Shown here: positions 55,201-64,000 of the stretch, in pieces | Numbering within the stretch: position 1 is the first letter of the stretch | Layout of the letters: each line of letters opens with the position of its first letter | The notes under the pieces: generated by a model | Told to the model about the DNA's origin: nothing | What the model saw: the letters and a program-made list of their open reading frames with translations, nothing else | Database searches by the model: none | Program-made: the position numbers and the translations under genes | NCBI GenBank assembly: GCA_029964075.1 | Contig: CM057133.1 | Coordinates: 16,330,699-16,394,698 of the forward strand | DNA: 64,000 bases | Direction: 5' to 3' | Origin: Patiria pectinifera | Taxonomy: Eukaryota; Echinodermata; Asteroidea; Valvatida; Asterinidae

Positions 55201-58200
55201 CAACAATCGGTCAATTGACTGATCATTGGGAATAAACAGTTCTCTGGACGAAATCGTGTTTCGTGATCGAAAGATTGTGCATGGTTTTTCATTGTTTTCA
55301 TTGTAAAGTGTAATATCCACTGAGCTGAAACTTCAACAGGTTAGGTTTTGAAGATATCTTTGGATATTTAGTTGTGATATTATTGGAAATGAACAAAATG
55401 CATGAAAAGCATATGTTCCTAGGCTATATGCCTTTAGTATTTGTCAAAAGTGATTCTTCCTTTAATTTTTTTTTATTTTTTTTATTTTTATTGGCTGCAC
55501 TCGCTTCAATATCTGCCCTTGAACCAAGTCTTGTGTTCAGAACTCAAAGACAGTAAACGGACCGAATTAAGCAGCTTTGTCGTGAGCTCCCTGGGCCCTC
55601 ATAATCCATCCAAATCGGTACCGTTTCTGACGAGCTCATTAGCTGTCTGATGACATTTTTATGCACCACAAAATTCCCTTAGGCCGAAAAAAAAATTAGT
55701 TCTGCTTCCGATTACATGCCTTTCAAAAATAGGGTCGGTCGGTCGGTTTTTTTTTTTATGCAGTTTGAATGGGGTATTCAATTATATGCGAAGTTTTAGC
55801 CTGAACTATTTCCATTGCACTACGAAAGCTATACACAAAATGGCCACAAGAAGTGAATAAAACCTACCTTAATTATTGTCAATATATTTACGTTCGATAA
55901 GTCGTAAAAATAATGGAAAATTCAGGTCGTTCGCACCATATGCACAACGCTAGTCAAGACGGGAAGCTGGCCAAAACTCCGAAGTGTTTGATGCACTGTG
56001 CATGTGTGGCGCGCGGCCAACAGACCTCGTTTCTACGGTCGAAAATCTCGGGAAACACACTGCATTGTATCACATCAAATACGAGTAGAGCAATCTCAAA
56101 ATGAACTCATGAACACGGAAAATGAATTAACTTGCAAAAAATGTTCTTTCTCCATCGGCGTTTTCTTGGCATTTTTACGATGTCGAATCTGACCAGTTGA
56201 CAGTGCACGTGCCTGCAATGCATAGCCATGCTAGCGCTATCGATCGCATAGCCGTGCACAGACTAGTTACCGCATTTTCATCATGTCTTTTAAATTGGCT
56301 TCTTTTGAAAAAAACTAGCGAATGTAAGTAAGAAAACAAATAAATACAAGTATTTTTTTGACACAAAAGGGTTGTTGAGAGGTATTTTGTGAAGACAGAA
56401 AAGACAAAAGGTTTTTATTTTTATTTATTCAATCATTAATTATTATTTTTTTGGAATTGCCGATAATTTTTTTAGGGTTGCAGCCTAAAAATAGGGTCGG
56501 TCGGGTAACCGGAAGCAGAAGTATTATTCTTTTTGGCCTTGGCGGGTGGGCCAAAGCATCCTCCAATACGTTTCAGCTGGAGTTCATCGGTACATCCAAT
56601 TGACCTCCTCTAATAGCATCAAAAGAGATGGCGTCAATTTTGAATTAAACGTATTTATTTATTTGTACTTGTGTGAAAGGAAAGTAGCATCTTAACATGT
56701 GACGTGATACCTAAAAGTTATCTTATTCCATGACAATATGCTTTATTATATGTAAAAGGCTCTAATCATTTCTGAAAGGCTCGAGTTAGTATTAACTCCG
56801 TGCAAGAATAGTATATGGGCAATGCCAACGCTATGTTATGTCCGGGACAGAGCTTGGTGAATAAACCTGAAAATGTATTTGTTCAAATCCATGATCTTGT
56901 AATGGTCGAGGAGATTACATACTAGGAGTTTTGGATCATTTCTCTGAATCATTAATTAGATGCCATGGTTAATTGGCCGACCAGCGTTGGAGAACACTGG
57001 CTTTTTTCAGAAAGTGCTCCTAAATTGTCATATTTAGTTCCTCTGCATTTTCTTTGCAATTTATTACACACCTGTGAAGAGGTACAAGCCTGCTAGACTG
57101 ATTCTCTGATCTAAGTGGGGTCAGGGAACCAGACTACAAGAATATGATTGGTTTTCTTGGTTTTTCCAGCATCTACATGCCCAAAATGTGAAACAAGTCA
57201 GTGTTACAATATTTGCTATAACATACCAATTCTCCAAATCATTTATTTCTAAAAATTGCAGCAAAAGCAGATGTTGTGCATTCCCTTTAAAGTGGCACAT
57301 GTTATTTTCTTTGACCAAATCAAATATGGATTCCTTTTCTTACAAAGCATCTATCTTCAAATGACTTACCATCCACCCTCTCTCTCTCTATCCCCTCCAC
57401 TCCTCATTCCTCCAGTGTTTGAAGAGCCCGAGGACCCCAGCAATCGTTCCTTCTTCTCCGAGATCATCTCCTCCATCTCAGACGTGCGGTTCAGCCGCAG
57501 CGGCCGCTACCTGATCTCCCGGGACTACCTGTCGGTCAAGGTCTGGGACGTCCTGATGGACACCAAGCCCGTGGAGACCTTCCCCGTCCACGAGTACCTG
57601 CGCAGCAAGCTCTGCTCGCTCTACGAGAACGACTGCATCTTCGACAAGTTTGAGTGCGTCTGGAACGGCAACGACACGTGAGTGTTTTTCTGTCTGGTAT
57701 TAGTACATACTTAACCCCAACCCTGCTGAATCCAACAGGATCCAACTATATCATGTACCTAATGGAGCCCAACAGGGCCCAATTTTACGGCGCTGCTAAG
57801 CACACGATTTTATGCTCACAGAGTCTTCGTCTATTTCACGGAGACCGTAAGCATAAGCACAGGAAAAGGCACGCTAACCTCGGGGGAAAAATTTGCTGAA
57901 CGTAGTGACGTAACAATAGAAATTTCCATGCACGCGAGACCGTTAACACGTCCACGCCGTGAAATAGTGCTTAAGGTTAGCAAATTTTTCTGCTATGCTA
58001 AACAAAACTTTTCTGCTGACTGTTAAGCAGCGCCGTGAAATTGGGCCCAGAGCTCTGAAGAGTGGACTCTAAATTGCTGCCTGCTGTTCAGCAGCATGAT
58101 TCATTATGAGTCCAAAGCTGTTGTAGCTGTGCTTGCTGCAGCATGCTTCTGTAAATTTGCATTACTCTGCCATCAAGACATAAAATTTGATTTCTCTCCG

Positions 58201-58495
58201 TGCTTCTCACAGGGCCATCATGACCGGCTCGTACAACAACTTCTTCCGGATATTTGACCGGAACACGAAGCGGGACTCCACGCTGGAGGCGTCGCGGGAC
58301 AGCACCAAGCCCATGCAGGTGCTGAAGCCGCGGCGCGTCAACACGGGCGGCAAGCGCAAGAAAGACGAGATCAGCGTGGACAGCTTAGACTTCACCCGCA
58401 AGATCCTGCACACGGCCTGGCACCCTAAGGAGAACATCATCGCCGTGGCCGCTACAAATAATTTGTACCTCTTCCAAGAAAAGCCCCCGAGCTAA
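37246..58495 (+). CDS. PPP2R2: PP2A regulatory subunit B, B55 family (PPP2R2), nine coding exons
   Basis: Exons: 37246-37252, 40801-40866, 44946-45043, 47025-47190, 48240-48399, 50103-50233, 54699-54863, 57416-57677 and 58213-58495 (stop TAA). All introns are GT-AG and frame is kept at every join; 445 aa, against about 443-453 for vertebrate members. The protein is a seven-blade WD40 propeller. Landmarks are [10 protein letters not shown] (start), [40 protein letters not shown], the loop [72 protein letters not shown] and [15 protein letters not shown]55 joins the PP2A scaffold and catalytic subunits and selects substrates, for example tau-like proteins and CDK substrates at mitotic exit. The MAG-type start matches the A/D group. 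Exon 1 holds only seven coding bases. Introns contain many MITEs. Confidence 0.97.
37696..38149. mobile_element. MITE with perfect 9-bp target duplication (element 1)
   Basis: Ends are TACTCCTAGAACTATGAGGC and its inverse. TTGCCTAGC directly repeats on both sides (37687-37695 and 38150-38158). Each terminal repeat contains its own small hairpin (GAGGCTCC ... GGAGCCTC). A 9-bp duplication suggests a MULE/Mutator-like mobiliser. It lies in PPP2R2 intron 1. Confidence 0.8.
38170..38652. mobile_element. MITE with perfect 9-bp target duplication (element 2)
   Basis: Ends TAGCCTTTAGTCAAGTCCCA and inverse, extending about 120 bp inward with mismatches (ACACGT, GGATGCTG, GACTAGCACGAGCGGCGAAG). GAGTAACGC repeats at 38161-38169 and 38653-38661. 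It is only about 11 bp from the previous element's right duplication and differs in sequence. Confidence 0.8.
38662..38692. repeat. Short perfect hairpin
   Basis: Stem CAGCTCTAATGC / GCATTAGAGCTG with a loop of about 5 nt, directly after element 2. Confidence 0.6.
39292..39431. mobile_element. Inverted-repeat MITE
   Basis: Left arm CTGGATCTCGTTTGTAC to GGAACTAG, right arm CTAGTTCCC to ACGAGATCCAG. The roughly 55-bp arms are nearly perfect, with a 26-bp spacer. In PPP2R2 intron 1. Confidence 0.75.
39460..39775. mobile_element. TTAA-family related repeat, truncated
   Basis: Shares TGAGGC..GCCAGTGACGTCC, TGGAGCGGTRCGGAGG and ACAAGGTCCAGCCCAAGACC-type blocks with 53929-54336, and ends near GGTTAGGGTTGAGG. 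The left end is missing. Confidence 0.6.
40085..40440. mobile_element. TTAA-family related repeat
   Basis: Holds repeated CATCCTCAATCCTNCAAAATC units and the block ATTATTTCTTGAATTTG, shared with 53929-54336. The right end reads GGAGGATTAGGGTTTT. Termini are degraded. In PPP2R2 intron 1. Confidence 0.6.
40590..40678. repeat. Imperfect palindrome
   Basis: CAGTCTGGGTGCTGACAATTA and the inverse TAATTATCACTATCAGCACCCAGACT flank a CG-rich centre. It lies about 120 bp before PPP2R2 exon 2. Confidence 0.6.
41800..42735. mobile_element. Degraded cluster of second TTAA-element family
   Basis: Repeated blocks GATTTTGGCGGACTTGGTCC and GGGAGTTAGGGGT, and at 42512 TTAATCCTAACTCCC, match the complete member at 49619-49962. 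At least two degraded copies (about 41820-42010 and 42512-42735) are separated by unrelated sequence. Confidence 0.55.
42736..43162. mobile_element. TTAA-flanked piggyBac-like MITE, copy B (expanded)
   Basis: Body 42740-43158 begins CCCTAACC and ends GGTTAGGG, flanked by TTAA. It has the same 44-bp internal units as copies A and C plus an extra inserted segment. Its left end abuts a degraded second-family element. Confidence 0.75.
43571..43894. mobile_element. TTAA-flanked piggyBac-like MITE, copy C
   Basis: Body 43575-43890 with CCCTAACC...GGTTAGGG ends and TTAA on both sides. It is nearly identical to copy A at 27899-28213, including the CCCCTAGGCCCTTGTTGC start block. In PPP2R2 intron 2. 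Confidence 0.8.
45995..46150. mobile_element. Short mariner-like MITE
   Basis: Ends TACACTCAAC and GTTGAGTGTA, with inner AAAGAAAGTCCCCC / GGGGGGACTTTCTT. TA at each edge fits a Tc1/mariner target. 156 bp, in PPP2R2 intron 3. Confidence 0.7.
47850..48181. mobile_element. Inverted-repeat MITE beside PPP2R2 exon 5
   Basis: Outer ends TGGGCAATTCCACGG and CCGTGGAATTGCCCA flanked by TA; arms of about 110 bp include CACGTTACATTTTTGATGTAC and GTTATCCCCATGG inverses. The right end lies about 58 bp before exon 5 and so is close to its branch-point region. Confidence 0.75.
48907..48995. mobile_element. Small element with GTAGTCTGGTTCCC end
   Basis: Starts GTAGTCTGGTTCCCTGATTCC and ends near GGGAACCAGTCTAG. 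The ends match the hAT-like element at 17718-18440 and the inverted fragment at about 57093-57137. Confidence 0.5.
49097..49130. repeat. 34-bp perfect palindrome without loop
   Basis: Each half reads TTTCCAACGGTGGTCGG on its own strand. A related half-site GGCCGACCAGCGTTGG is at about 56977. Confidence 0.85.
49619..49962. mobile_element. TTAA-flanked MITE, second family, complete copy
   Basis: Body 49623-49958 begins CCCTAACCACCCCAACTCC and ends GGGAGTTGGG, flanked by TTAA. The interior has GATGGATTTTGGGGGACTC and GATGGATTTTGATGGACCTG blocks, also seen at 41.8-42.7 kb. The ends resemble those of copies A-C, so one transposase may serve both. Confidence 0.7.
50435..50570. mobile_element. TTAA-family fragment
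   Basis: CCTTAACCCCTTGGGCCC followed by CATCATCAATCCTCCAAAAAC and CTCAATCCTTCAAAATCC: the left part of a copy A-like element without its right end. In PPP2R2 intron 6. Confidence 0.5.
50571..52570. other. PPP2R2 intron 6 sequence, no feature recognised
   Basis: AT-rich with A and T homopolymers and a poly-pyrimidine stretch near 51800. No exon or clear element. Confidence 0.4.
52571..52761. mobile_element. pogo/mariner-like MITE, copy 2
   Basis: Begins TACAGTCGAGTCTCGTTA and ends TAACGAGATTTGACTGTA. TA edges and CAGTNGANNCTCGTTA-type ends are typical of pogo/Tigger relatives. A related copy is at 26060-26212. Confidence 0.75.
52855..53374. mobile_element. 520-bp foldback MITE (mariner-like ends)
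   Basis: Ends TACAGGGTGAGTAAAA and TTTTACTCACCCTGTA. Arms of more than 200 bp are inverse copies (ATATGAAAGCCCAATTCAT, ACCACCGTTTTAAGGTT, TGTGATCCGYGGAC), with the centre near 53108. The transcript of PPP2R2 intron 6 would fold into a long hairpin here. Confidence 0.85.
53929..54336. mobile_element. TTAA-family MITE, long variant
   Basis: Begins TTAACCCAAACTTTCTAGG and ends CAGTTAGGGTAA. The interior has four CCTCAATCCTGCAAA-type units plus the GCCAGTGACGTCCTGGAGC block shared with 39460-39775. Ends are slightly degraded. Confidence 0.65.
55035..55350. mobile_element. AAGGTAGAGTACATC-family relative, degraded
   Basis: Shares AAAGGCATGTACAATCATTTGC, TCTGGCTTGCTGTCATTTGG and CTGAGCTGAAACTTCAACAGG with 4379-4927 in the same orientation. 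Right terminus absent. In PPP2R2 intron 7. Confidence 0.5.
55351..57092. other. PPP2R2 intron 7 sequence, few features
   Basis: Two AGGGTCGGTCGG motifs (55731-55746 and 56493-56507), with AAGTGCAGAAG-like tails, look like ends of one inverted element of about 800 bp (near 55685-56540, TTCTGCTTCCG / CGGAAGCAGAA). No gene recognised. Confidence 0.4.
57093..57137. mobile_element. Fragment with GTAGTCTGGTTCCC end, inverted
   Basis: CTAGACTGATTCTCTGATC to GTCAGGGAACCAGACTAC: a short inverse relative of 48907-48995 and of the hAT-like element at 17718. Confidence 0.5.
57775..58048. mobile_element. MITE with GGGCCCAATTT ends
   Basis: Left GGGCCCAATTTTACGGCGCTG and right CAGCGCCGTGAAATTGGGCCC are inverse. 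274 bp within PPP2R2 intron 8, 164 bp before exon 9. Confidence 0.75.
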
Positions 58496-58986
58496 AACCG
58501 GCTTTAGTTTTGTACTCTCATCGTCTCTCTTAATTATAAAAAAAAAAAAAAAACCAGTGTCCCTCCTCCGTAATGTGTTTGAGAAAGAAAAAAAAAACCG
58601 AGAAAGACAAACAAACCATCCTCATGTCTTCGGTGGATTTATGCTGCCGTTGTCAATGTCGTCATTGTTTTGTTCCATTTTGTGGTTATGCTGGAGGAAT
58701 GCCAAAAATGTACAGTGGTGTAATTTTTTGTAGCGTTGTACAAGGGAGAAAAAAACGGAATATACTAAAAGAAGGTCCACAAGTGCTTTGGTTGAGAGGG
58801 TCGCTTTTGTAGGTCTGTAATGAGGCTGTGCGTCGGTGCCCTCATCTAGATGTTACGCATAGTTGGTGTCTGAGAGGGTGCCCTTTGTTATTTAAATTTA
58901 GTAACAATGAATGCATAAAAGGTTTTACTCGCACCTATCCAAGCGATGCCAAACCGTTGCCCTCTAACTCCGCCTTCACGCATAAG

Positions 58987-59441
58987 GAGTGCGTTCGATT
59001 ACTTCACCCAGCTTACTCGCGCCTGGCTCCTCGCGTGATGACAGACATGCGCAGTGGAGCTAAATAAACAAACGGTGTCGGGTAAAGTTTCGTGCAAGAG
59101 CTGGAAAGTTGAACTTTGACATGACACTGAGGCTGCATCCGAATCTGTTTTGAGCTAGGTCTACTAGGTCCGCGCCCATTGAAAACTACGCGGGGACGCG
59201 CTGACAATAGACAAAGCCGTAGCTCTGGAAGCCCGTTTCCGACACCGCCTGAGGCGCCTGCTTGACGTCATGTTGGCAGCCACGTTTATTGCATGGCCTT
59301 ATGGGACATTTACCCAAGTAACTGGCTTGGTGAGTCAGTTACTTGGGCCAGGCTCGAGCAAGCACAAGAAGTCACGTGAAAGGTAAATCGAATGCTGTCG
59401 CGCTTGCACGAGTAAGTGCGGGGAAGTAATCGAACGCACTC
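58987..59441. mobile_element. MITE with GAGTGCGTTCGATTACTTC ends
   Basis: Left GAGTGCGTTCGATTACTTC, right GAAGTAATCGAACGCACTC, plus inner CTTACTCG/CGAGTAAG. It contains the AATAAA at 59063 and an internal hairpin CCCAAGTAACTG / CAGTTACTTGGG near 59311-59349. Confidence 0.75.
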
Positions 59442-62152
59442 AAGGTCTGTTGTGGGCACCAGTGTTCAACTAGTTCGAACAACTTGCCAAAAAAAAAAAA
59501 AGAAGAGAAGCGAACATGCCATGGTGGCTGCTATGTAGAATTAATAGGCAGTACAAATGGCTTTTGCACTGTCTATTCCTGCCAGATGATCACACATATT
59601 TCAGAAATTAAATGTCGTGACTTCAACCCAGAGTCAGAATAAGTGAGGATTGAAGAAAGTTTGCCCACTATAAACTCAGCGGGTCCAAGACACGGGAACA
59701 GTTCTGTGATATTCCTGTGTCGTAAAAACAGGGTTAAACCTGTTAAAGTTGCTCTATTTTGTTTTGGATTTTTTTTAAATTTCTCATGGGTCTCAAGTTA
59801 TAAACTGCTTGACCCATGTAAAATTTTAAAGTACACTTTCCACAAAAAAATATATAAAGAATATGACTTTATGAAAGTACTTATCAATTTTGTTTTGTCT
59901 TTGAGAACATCAATTCGGGTTACGGCAGGATGTCTTGAGTTATTTTTGTGGAGAAATATATTCACCCAAAGACAAATGCTTTGCAGCTTTTCAATTATAA
60001 AAATGTACCATCCAGTCTTTCAAGAAGGCATGGTTATCATTGCCATATCAATTTCAGACCCCCACCCCTCCCCCTGAACCCTTCCACTCCTTGCCCGTCC
60101 CCCAGTCCTTCCCTCAAACAAAGGAGATTCGTTTACTGACATTTTCAGCGAAACTTTTACAGTGACCTACGGCCCAACTCCAACCATAGCCACGGACAGC
60201 TCAGCTGATGTAGTGTAGACTTAGAATTTGTATATATTAAATTTAACAACAAAAATAACACCCAAAAAAAATAACACAGAAAAAGTGCAAAACGAGACGC
60301 CATAATAGGATGGGATATAATGTAAGTTTCGGTGGTGTACACCGACGGAGTTGGTCAAGTTTTTGTTACTTTTTTGTTTTGGTTTTTTGGTTCCATGTAT
60401 TATGCTTGTGAAATATATTTGAGGGCTGTCGAAATCGTCTACGAAAATAATTGTACATGTACGTATATGTTGAGCATGTGATTATTTTTATATATTTTTT
60501 GGTGCTGTCGATCAGAATGTGATTGTTGGCTTGGGATTGGGGGGAGATTAATCGGGGGCGGGACTTGGAGAGGGAGGGGGGGTCTCGTTCAAAATTTGCT
60601 AGTGTAAAAACTTTTGTGCGGGTACTAGTTTTATAGTCTGTGGTTAAACACATCTTCAGATGTTATGGCCTTTAAGCACCAGAGAGGTGTTCGTTTGTAG
60701 TTGAGCAGAAATCTCACTGTGCTGCTTGGGTTCGCACGTTCTCAACTTTAATCATTTTGACTGGCCGTCATTGGGGTTTTTACTCCAAACCTCAGTTTGT
60801 GTCCGGCTGTAGTTTCAGGAGATTGATTGGGCCCCTGGCCTGTTCGTGCTCTGTTCTGGGAGCATCATATCCTATAATCTGAGACTCGAGTTTAATTCAG
60901 TTGAAACCCCGCTTATAACAAGGAAAATGTTAGGCCCCAAGTCTTTTTTCCCCTTTGTTTTCCTTTGTTTGGCATTACATACCCCCTAGTACCCTAAAAC
61001 GCCTCTGCTTGTATAAATGCACAGACGTGAACTGTTGAAGAAACATATTTCAAAAGCGGAGTTTCTACACTCGACAATTTTCCAATTTATGTAAAAGCAT
61101 TTCCTCGTCAGGGCAACACACCATAAAACCTTTCTTTGTGGTGCAAACAACTGATGCTTCTCGTACTTCTCATTGAACAAAAAGCAGCATGTACAGAAAT
61201 TGGTAGTCATGCGTATTTCCCTCAATACTTGGTTAACCAACCATAACTGCCGTGACAAAGCGTGTTGACGGACCAATTTCTGAAGTAGTGGATTTTCACA
61301 ATTTTTTTGTTATAGTCGCCAATATGACTCGTGATTTGAAGCGATGAACACAGACATTTTCCAGCAAACTACAACTTTCTTTTTTCCATCAGTAGGGAAC
61401 AAGTTCTTAATATATTTCAATCGTGTTAACAATCGAGTTGCCAAAATTTGTCTTGCCCCAAAATTGTGCCTATTTACTCATTAAACTGAAGGGGGACAAA
61501 ATGCCTTAATGATTAGATACTGATTCTGGGAGAGTCTGAAATTTATCAACAAAAACTTATCCTTCAAAAAACTGTGAGGAAAAAGATTGTTTTCTGAAAC
61601 CAGAGGTGTGCGTTGTGGAGGAAAGATGGCCAAATATGTGAAGATTTCAGTGCATGTGTTTATCTACGTTTTGTTCTGGCTAAACTGTTTTGTCGGTTGG
61701 AATAACCGGTGTTGGGTGTTTATGACAGATCGCTCGGATTCACAACACATGGAAGCCTGTTCAAATCTCAGTTTTCGGGAAGAGACAGTTTTATTTCCCT
61801 ATTAAACCAGGGTAAATCCTCTTCGTGATAATTCAGCAAATTGATGTCCATTTCAACCCCCGACATCCTGTTTTGTTCACGGAATGGCCTTTGTCATTTG
61901 CTTCATGAGTTTCAAAACACCTCAGTATTATACTATTGTGCAAACATGCGGCCAATGCCATAGATCTAGTACATGTAAGCACGAAAATGTTTGCTTAGTC
62001 AGTACAGGGTACCAGCCAAAATATCATGCGATGTATATTTTTTATGGCTGGTTATCACCTGATTTACACTTGGCACTTAAATTTGCTCAACAGTTCTGTG
62101 GTGTTGGACCCTGTGTTCAAAGGGAACAGCGTTAACATTCCAATAGTCCTAA

Positions 62153-62216
62153 GACCTAATGACGTCCGATGTGTTTACATGTGGGCTTTCCTATGAGCGT
62201 GACGTCATTAGGTCTC
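62153..62216. repeat. Short inverted repeat
   Basis: GACCTAATGACGTC and GACGTCATTAGGTC separated by about 30 bp; each arm includes a CRE-like TGACGTC. Confidence 0.65.
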
Positions 62217-62936
62217 GGGTCCATTTGTTGTGGGGGGGGTTGTGTTGATTGGCTTGATAATACGGAAACTTACGTCAATTGTAGCATTGGAGAACAGACT
62301 TTTCAGATATGTCCAGATACTGGTTGGGTGTTGTATTAAGCCCAAATAGTCACACGGACAACATCATACATAAGACGTGTTATTTGGAAGAGTCACTGTT
62401 CTGGCTGGGAAAAAAATCGAACTCGTGGCCTGACTTGTGATACGTTTATATCCACTCTGGTTTTGAGTTAGGTTCCGTTGTGCCAATCCTTGTAAAGGTT
62501 GCGTGGCTTTTTCCCTGTTCTGTTTTGCAAAAAAAAATATGTAATAATGTTATGGTATGATAATGCATGGGACTCCTAAAAGAAAAACTGGCACAGTTTC
62601 CTTTTACGGGAAAAATAGCACATGAACATCAAAATGATCATGAAACTTTTGCCTTCTATATATGACACAATTGGGTTAAACTGACATCACCGAGCCTAAC
62701 ATCATTTTGTTATGCCCTGTTACCTATATACACTCTCTGTCCAGTTTGCGTCGAGACTATAGCTGTATGTTTTCGGATGGGAACAAGAACAGAACTGTTT
62801 CTGCTCCGTTGGTATTTTGTAATAAATTAAACTGGCTGAGTGCTATGCTGCAGGTGTCGGGCCGGAGTTCAATGTCTGGTTTGTATAGTGTACGCCCTTT
62901 ATGTGCCTGTACATACCAAAATTAAAAATCACAATC

Positions 62937-63141
62937 AATGGACCGATCCAGTAAGCACCGCCCCATGGTATTTTGACCAATCACAGCCGTGATTTATGTC
63001 CGACATGCGTGCACAAAAGTCCGACATGCGTGCACGCGCGTATGATGCGCGCGGCAGGGAAATGCAGTGTGGCATGGGAGAGGAGCACGTGTTAATTTGC
63101 CCACGTGCGCAGTGGGAGGAGCTTACTGGATCGGTCCATTG
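62937..63141. mobile_element. MITE with AATGGACCGATCCAGTAAGC ends
   Basis: Left AATGGACCGATCCAGTAAGC and right GCTTACTGGATCGGTCCATT are perfect inverses. The interior has a tandem GTCCGACATGCGTGCAC pair and is much more GC-rich than the flanks. Confidence 0.8.
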
Positions 63142-64000
63142 GGAAAACTGTGTAATTATGTAATAAAAGACTAATAAAAAACTCCAAATGCACAACAAAA
63201 ATGGGCCTACTTAAACTATGTATACTATCCCAAACTGTAATATATATATGAACTTATAAAAGAAAAGTTACACCTATGTGCAACTTGACTCGGTAGACTC
63301 AAATTGTGGGTGCGACATTGAAACACTTTACATGTACTTTTTCTGTAATGTACTAAGGGGAAAATAAGTAGCCAACAGATGAAGTTCTCTTTTCAGTGGA
63401 AAACGGGTTTTGGCGGACTAATAGGATGAAGACTTTGAAAATGATTGTATGAAGACAGTGTCTTTTCTGTATCCAACCTATAGTCTGGCCTACAAAATGT
63501 GTTTAGCGAGTGTACACAATTCTTACCAATGTTTTGCTATCACCTCATGCTAAAAATATTTAGCAAGTAAGCATGCTTACAAACTGATAGCAAGAAAGTG
63601 TTTAGAATTGTAGGCCAGGCAAATATCCCCACAGGGGCAATTAGGCTACCTTTGTCCCAATGCCTCAGATTGAAAACTTGGTCCCATGGTCAATTTGACC
63701 TCTCTTGGAAAATTACTCACAACTCTGTCAAAGATTATCAGATTAGGACGTTTGATGCTTCATTTTAAAGTGGAAAGGCGTATCTTTCAAACCATACCTA
63801 TATTATCTATGTAGGTTACACATCCTACGTCTGGCATTCTGTTATATTTTGTTTGCAGTTTGCTTTGATACACACTGTGCAAAGTGACTTTTTGGTAGCA
63901 ACCTCAGTCCAATGCCCTGACCACATGGTTGTTTTGAAAAATGCATATCTGTGCCTACAACCACACTTGTGTCAATATGTCTTACCCATTAATGATATGT
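63142..64000. other. Stretch with no recognised feature
   Basis: AT-rich sequence at the window end. A loose inverse (CAATTCTTACCAAT... / ...CTAGCAAGAAAGTGTTTAGAATTG) near 63517-63612 suggests a degraded element. No gene seen. Confidence 0.35.

Larger units (their letters stand above)
58496..62936 (+). other. PPP2R2 3' UTR and downstream sequence
   Basis: No further gene was recognised. AATAAA candidates lie at 59063 (inside a MITE) and 62821. The sequence is AT-rich with several homopolymer tracts. The true transcript end cannot be fixed from sequence alone. Confidence 0.45.

Noticed and set aside
57536-57745. Arginine-rich minus-strand open frame
   Set aside because: Opposite-strand shadow of GC-rich PPP2R2 exon 8.

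Overview
The window is animal nuclear DNA: AT-rich, with split genes, GT-AG introns and dense interspersed repeats. Frequent ACATGT/TACATG palindromic runs and TAGGCCTA-type motifs, together with the protein similarities, suggest a non-vertebrate deuterostome, most likely an echinoderm or close relative. That assignment is inference.

Three host protein genes and one tRNA gene are supported. DPCD, a cilia-related gene, lies on the minus strand as six short exons between 7348 and 1610. A G-protein gamma subunit gene lies on the plus strand with its whole coding region in one exon at 28341-28541; a possible 5' noncoding exon ends at 21924. PPP2R2, the B55 regulatory subunit of PP2A, lies on the plus strand as nine coding exons from 37246 to 58495 (445 aa). 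A tRNA-Thr(CGT) gene lies on the minus strand at 33841-33912.

Between DPCD and the gamma gene is a transposon-rich region. A SWIM zinc finger plus YqaJ nuclease gene (9200-11957, plus, damaged) faces a THAP plus DDE_Tnp_4 transposase gene (17520-14573, minus, three exons, intact, 487 aa). The pair looks like the two-gene layout of ISL2EU/IS4EU-type DNA transposons. A second, heavily decayed copy of both genes lies between them at about 13670-14165. A dead non-LTR retrotransposon reverse transcriptase follows at 19230-20760, then a roughly 930-bp near-perfect palindrome and a duplicated 478-bp block.

The introns and flanks hold many short inverted-repeat elements: TTAA-flanked elements with telomere-like ends (at least three complete, closely related copies and several relatives), a PIF/Harbinger-like MITE family (three copies), hAT-like, mariner/pogo-like and 9-bp-TSD elements. 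The tandem array in DPCD intron 5 is built from repeated copies of the DPCD exon 5/intron 5 boundary. No protein-coding gene was recognised from 58.5 kb to the end.
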